A stretch of DNA of 64,000 bases. It comes from Flavobacteriales bacterium. Its GTDB lineage: Bacteria; Bacteroidota; Bacteroidia; Flavobacteriales_C; GCA-002722245. The DNA is taken from positions 62,001-126,000 of the forward strand of contig PBLA01000030.1 in assembly GCA_002722245.1 (NCBI GenBank), read 5' to 3'. Shown here piece after piece: positions 60,765 to 64,000 of this stretch. Numbering within the stretch: the first letter of the stretch is position 1; each line of letters starts with the position of its first letter. A program made the position numbers and the translations under genes. The notes under the pieces were generated by a model that ran no database searches, was not told the origin of the DNA, and was given only the letters and a program-made list of their open reading frames with translations.

Positions 60765-62411
60765 CTAAACAAGAAATTCTTCAAAAGAAATCCAGCCTTT
60801 CCGCTGATACGTCATCTGAGGTAGTTCAGGGAATTTATCTGGTTTTAATGCGCTTTCTATGAATTTAATCAACTCATCTTTAGAAGTTAGATTCTCACGC
60901 GCTACAATTGCTTTCGCTTCATTATAACTCATGAAGGATCTTCTTTCTTTTCGATGTTTATCACTCCAAAGGAAATCTTTAAATCCTTTCCAACCTTTTT
61001 TCTCGTATTTACGAACAACATTTGAGGGGATGTCATTAGGTTTGGGAGGGAGATGTTCGTATTCGCCTTTACAATAGGCAACCCATTCCACTGAGCTCGT
61101 TAAGCCAAGTTGGCGAACAAATTTTCTAGCTTCAGTAAATTTTCTATACTCAAAGTGAGCGTATGGAAAAGCTTCTGACCCTATCCAGTCTCCAATTCCT
61201 ATCCAGCCTTTATCCTTATACACACCTGAAGGATTAGCAGGTATATCTTCTGGTTTTTCAGGTAGATGATTGAAGTTTCCAGAAATATAGTTATGCCAAT
61301 CACTGTAATTTTTAAGTCCTAATTGATGAACAAATTTTTTTGCTTCCTCATAAGGTCTAAACTTGCTATACTTTTGACGATGAATATTCGATTGGAGGAA
61401 GTCTTTGTATCCACACCATCCGTCATCTGCATATTTTCTGGCCACATTGGTGGGTATGTCTTCGGGTTTCTCTGGAAGATGAGGAAACTCTCCTTTGCAA
61501 TAAGCAATCCATTTTTCAGAGGAAGTAAGACCTAATTCTCGCACAAATTCTCTCGCACTTTCAAAAGGGCGATATTTTCTTTTAAATGGGGCTATTGTAT
61601 ATGTTCCAAACCAATCTCCATATCCGTTCCAACCGTGGCCTTTGTAAACTAACTCAGGCGAATTTGGAATATCTTGAGGTTTTGGTTTTTGTCCTGGAAG
61701 TTCATTCTTAACATACTTTAACCACTCCTTGAGGTTTTTAATACCAAGACTATGTACAAAAGCTCTTGCTTCATTGAATTCTCTAGCATTGTTTAACCTT
61801 CTCACTCTTCGGTGTTCTTTTGCATTTAAGAAATCATTCATACCGTTCCACCCGATATCCCTATATTTTCTAGCAACGTTAGTGGGGATGTCATCCGGTT
61901 TTGGGGGTAAATGACTAATTTCTCCCTTGCAATATTTTAACCAATATTCCGATGATGTTAAACCTAAACCTCTTGCAAATTCTCGAGCTTCTTTAAAATC
62001 TCTGTAGTTGTTATTCAACTTTAGGTTTTCAGTACCGAGCCAGTCATTGTATCCCGACCATCCACTATTTTTATAGTAAATGTGTGGGGAGGACGGAATT
62101 TCAGGTGGCTTTAATCCAAATTCATTGGGATTCCAATTACACCATTTTTTCCATTCTGAGGTGCTTTTAAATTTTTTATTTCTTACAATTTTTTTTGCTT
62201 CTTCGAATGAAAGAAAAGGAACTTTTTCGTGGTTTCCTAGCCAATGTTTCCATCCATTCCAGGCTTTATAGACTTCATCAGGATTAACCGGGATGTCATC
62301 AGGTTTTAAATTGTCAATGGATGAGTAAACAACCCATTCATAGCGATTTCTAAGGCCTAGTTTCAAAGCAAATTCTCTAGCTTTATTGAAGCTACGGAAT
62401 TTTCTATTCAT
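60765..62411 (-). CDS. Protein with eight INT_rpt (phage-integrase repeat) units
   Basis: The 548-residue product consists of eight ~57-63-residue repeats starting near residues 4, 65, 136, 209, 279, 350, 422 and 492. Each reads roughly FxEAREFxRxLGLxSxxEWxxYxKG...P.KPxDIPxNPxxVYKxxGWxGxxDWLGT. This is the pattern of Pfam INT_rpt, named from repeats in some tyrosine integrases. No catalytic domain, signal or membrane segment is present. Repeats at 136, 279 and 422 are one subtype (LTSS, YCKGE, NVARKY, DFL then HR); those at 209 and 350 are another (VYKxxGW, GDW). Thus the protein grew by duplicating a two-repeat unit. Function is unknown, possibly DNA or protein binding. Confidence 0.85.
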   Translation of the reverse strand: MNRKFRSFNKAREFALKLGLRNRYEWVVYSSIDNLKPDDIPVNPDEVYKAWNGWKHWLGNHEKVPFLSFEEAKKIVRNKKFKSTSEWKKWCNWNPNEFGLKPPEIPSSPHIYYKNSGWSGYNDWLGTENLKLNNNYRDFKEAREFARGLGLTSSEYWLKYCKGEISHLPPKPDDIPTNVARKYRDIGWNGMNDFLNAKEHRRVRRLNNAREFNEARAFVHSLGIKNLKEWLKYVKNELPGQKPKPQDIPNSPELVYKGHGWNGYGDWFGTYTIAPFKRKYRPFESAREFVRELGLTSSEKWIAYCKGEFPHLPEKPEDIPTNVARKYADDGWCGYKDFLQSNIHRQKYSKFRPYEEAKKFVHQLGLKNYSDWHNYISGNFNHLPEKPEDIPANPSGVYKDKGWIGIGDWIGSEAFPYAHFEYRKFTEARKFVRQLGLTSSVEWVAYCKGEYEHLPPKPNDIPSNVVRKYEKKGWKGFKDFLWSDKHRKERRSFMSYNEAKAIVARENLTSKDELIKFIESALKPDKFPELPQMTYQRKGWISFEEFLV

Positions 62412-62591
62412 ATTTAATTATATTAAGGATGTATAAAATTATAAATTTTTTGGATAAAAAATTAAGTTTACTTGTGTTGGCTTAATAGATCTTGTCTAAT
62501 TGTAGATTTGGAAATTATTTAAACATATATACTATATGTCGTGGTAAGGCGTATTCAATGAATTGATTTATTTTAGCATAAAATAATCGTT

Positions 62592-64000
62592 ATGGCATTG
62601 GAAAAAGTTTTGGCAGAAAAAGTAGCTGACTTAGTGAATTTAAAGTATGGGGCAAATCTGTCTTCTAAGGAAATTCAAATACAAAAAACATTAGCCAGTT
62701 TTGAAGGAGATCTTACTGTTGTTATATTCCCTCTATTAAAATTTTCCAAAATGAACCCCATTCAAACGGGACAAGATATAGGTGATGAACTTGTTAAATC
62801 ACTGGAAGATGTTGAATCGTTTAATGTTGTAAAAGGCTTTCTGAATGTTGTTCTTTCTAATGATAATTGGGGGTCAACTTTGAATGCAATAGCTTCTAAT
62901 GTTAGTTTTGGTTTACTAAAGAAGTCACGTGTGCAAAACGTAATGGTTGAATATTCATCCCCAAATACAAATAAACCCCTTCATTTAGGACACATAAGAA
63001 ACAATTTTCTTGGATATTCTGTCGCTGAGATATTAAAAGCAAGTGGTCATAATATTATAAAAACACAAATTATAAACGATAGAGGAATTCATATTTGTAA
63101 AAGTATGCTTAGTTGGCAAAAGTTCGCTAATGGAGGCACGCCTGAATCTGAAGGCTTAAAGGGTGATCACCTTGTTGGGAAATATTATGTGGAGTTCGAT
63201 AAGCATTATAAAGTTGAAATGGCTGAATTAATGGACAAAGGGATGTCCAAAGAGGAAGCCATGCAAGAGGCTCCAATATTTAAAGAAGCCAAAGCCATGT
63301 TGAAAAAATGGGAACAGGGTGATAAGGAGGTAGTTCAACTCTGGGAAATGATGAATGGATGGGTGTATCAAGGTTTTGAATCCACATACAAAGCCATGGG
63401 TGTTGATTTTGATAAATTATACTATGAATCTAACACGTATTTGTTAGGCAAAAAAGTTGTTGAAGAAGGGCTTGATAAAGGAGTTTTCTACAAAAGAGAG
63501 GATGGTTCTGTATGGTGTGATTTAAGTGAAGAAGGGCTTGATGAAAAACTTGTTTTAAGACAAGACGGTACAGCAGTTTACATGACTCAAGATATTGGAA
63601 CAGCTATTGAACGGTACAAGGATTTCAATATTAATGGTATAATTTATACCGTAGGAAATGAACAAGAATATCATTTTAAAGTATTGTTTTTGATTCTTAA
63701 AAAATTAGGGTATAGTTTTTATGAAGGATTATACCACCTTTCCTACGGAATGGTAGAATTACCAAGCGGTAAAATGAAAACTCGTGAAGGAACAGTTGTG
63801 GATGCTGATGATCTAATGAAAGAAATGATTTACACTGCTTCTGAAGCAACAAAAGAAAAAGGCAAGTTGGATGGATACTCCAAGCAGGAGATAGAAAAGA
63901 TTAATGAGACGGTAGGAATGGCTGCCTTAAAGTACTACCTATTAAAAGTTGATCCAAAGAAGGGTATATTATTCAATCCAGAGGAGTCTATCGATTTTAA
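62592..64000 (+). CDS. argS: Arginyl-tRNA synthetase, N-terminal part
   Basis: The frame is open from ATG 62592 to the window end (about 469 residues of roughly 590). It has the ArgS-specific N-terminal domain (LASFEGDLTVVIFPLLK), the HIGH-like PNTNKPLHLGHIRNN, DRGIHICKSML, and GTAVYMTQDIGTAIERY with NEQEYHFKVLF. Further on, the KMKTREGTVVDADDLM stretch precedes the anticodon-binding domain, which begins near the end. It charges tRNA-Arg. It is divergent from the repeat-protein gene. A TATTTTAG box lies 16 bases upstream of the ATG. Confidence 0.96.
   Translation, partial: MALEKVLAEKVADLVNLKYGANLSSKEIQIQKTLASFEGDLTVVIFPLLKFSKMNPIQTGQDIGDELVKSLEDVESFNVVKGFLNVVLSNDNWGSTLNAIASNVSFGLLKKSRVQNVMVEYSSPNTNKPLHLGHIRNNFLGYSVAEILKASGHNIIKTQIINDRGIHICKSMLSWQKFANGGTPESEGLKGDHLVGKYYVEFDKHYKVEMAELMDKGMSKEEAMQEAPIFKEAKAMLKKWEQGDKEVVQLWEMMNGWVYQGFESTYKAMGVDFDKLYYESNTYLLGKKVVEEGLDKGVFYKREDGSVWCDLSEEGLDEKLVLRQDGTAVYMTQDIGTAIERYKDFNINGIIYTVGNEQEYHFKVLFLILKKLGYSFYEGLYHLSYGMVELPSGKMKTREGTVVDADDLMKEMIYTASEATKEKGKLDGYSKQEIEKINETVGMAALKYYLLKVDPKKGILFNPEESIDF

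Noticed and set aside
61319-61535. Frames overlapping the repeat protein on both strands
   Set aside because: They are shadows of the repeat-coding sequence in other frames.
1-64000. Insertion sequences, prophage or an integrative element
   Set aside because: No transposase, phage structural gene or integrase catalytic domain is visible; the INT_rpt protein lacks an integrase core.

Overview
The window is AT-rich bacterial chromosome from a member of Bacteroidota, most likely order Flavobacteriales. The evidence is the type IX secretion genes porQ (partial), porV and porU, several small lipoproteins with Bacteroidota-type lipoboxes, TAnnTTTG-type -7 promoter boxes, the near absence of Shine-Dalgarno sequences, and the DUF721/DciA, DUF4173 and INT_rpt families. 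A family-level assignment (for example Crocinitomicaceae) is only a guess. No phage, insertion sequence or CRISPR array is visible. Coding density is high, and many junctions are one-base TAATG/TGATG or four-base ATGA overlaps, so most genes lie in short translationally coupled operons.

Layout. 1-5 kb: end of porQ, cmk, a mini cytochrome-like lipoprotein, a TSUP permease, a PlsC-type acyltransferase and a von Willebrand A protein. 5-7.4 kb (-): a zinc-ribbon SDR protein coupled to a divergent TruA-like pseudouridine synthase. 7.6-10.6 kb: ispH, pyrD and a secreted protein. 10.8-14.5 kb (-): a cysteine-rich lipoprotein, then PD40 protein, DnaQ-like exonuclease and FAH hydrolase in one operon. 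14.6-17.2 kb: xseA, xseB, pdxH, DUF721. 17.3-20 kb (-): an envelope protein pair. 20-28 kb: PKD lipoprotein, SPFH protein, ispF, porV, porU. 28-32.7 kb (-): ABC exporter and a LytS/LytTR two-component pair. 32.9-35.5 kb: vWA lipoprotein, then a papain-like/L,D-transpeptidase-like pair. 35.6-39.8 kb (-): purB, AlkC-like repair protein, DUF4173 membrane protein. 39.9-40.25 kb: tRNA-Leu(GAG) followed by tandem copies of its own 3' tail and terminator.

40.4-48.1 kb is the most distinctive accessory block: a TonB-dependent receptor, then a tight six-gene operon encoding a membrane-anchored GT2 glycosyltransferase, two unrelated-looking Fe(II)/2-oxoglutarate oxygenases, a five-bladed-propeller glycosidase-like protein, a TIM-barrel amidohydrolase and an ATP-grasp ligase. 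This looks like an uncharacterised pathway for making or decorating a glycan or small molecule. 48.3-55 kb holds small membrane proteins, tRNA-Ser(UGA), a MarR regulator coupled to a free-standing EF-Tu domain-3-like protein, an M42-type peptidase, an MBL-fold hydrolase and a DUF4268 protein. 55-64 kb holds fbaA, an NlpC/P60 peptidase, lolA, ftsK, an eight-copy INT_rpt repeat protein, and the 5' part of argS running off the window.

Apart from the 39.77-40.39 kb tRNA/repeat stretch, no gene-free interval exceeds about 300 bases. The largest others (10.58-10.81, 21.07-21.35, 32.68-32.90, 56.16-56.42 kb) hold terminators or, in the third case, nothing I recognise.
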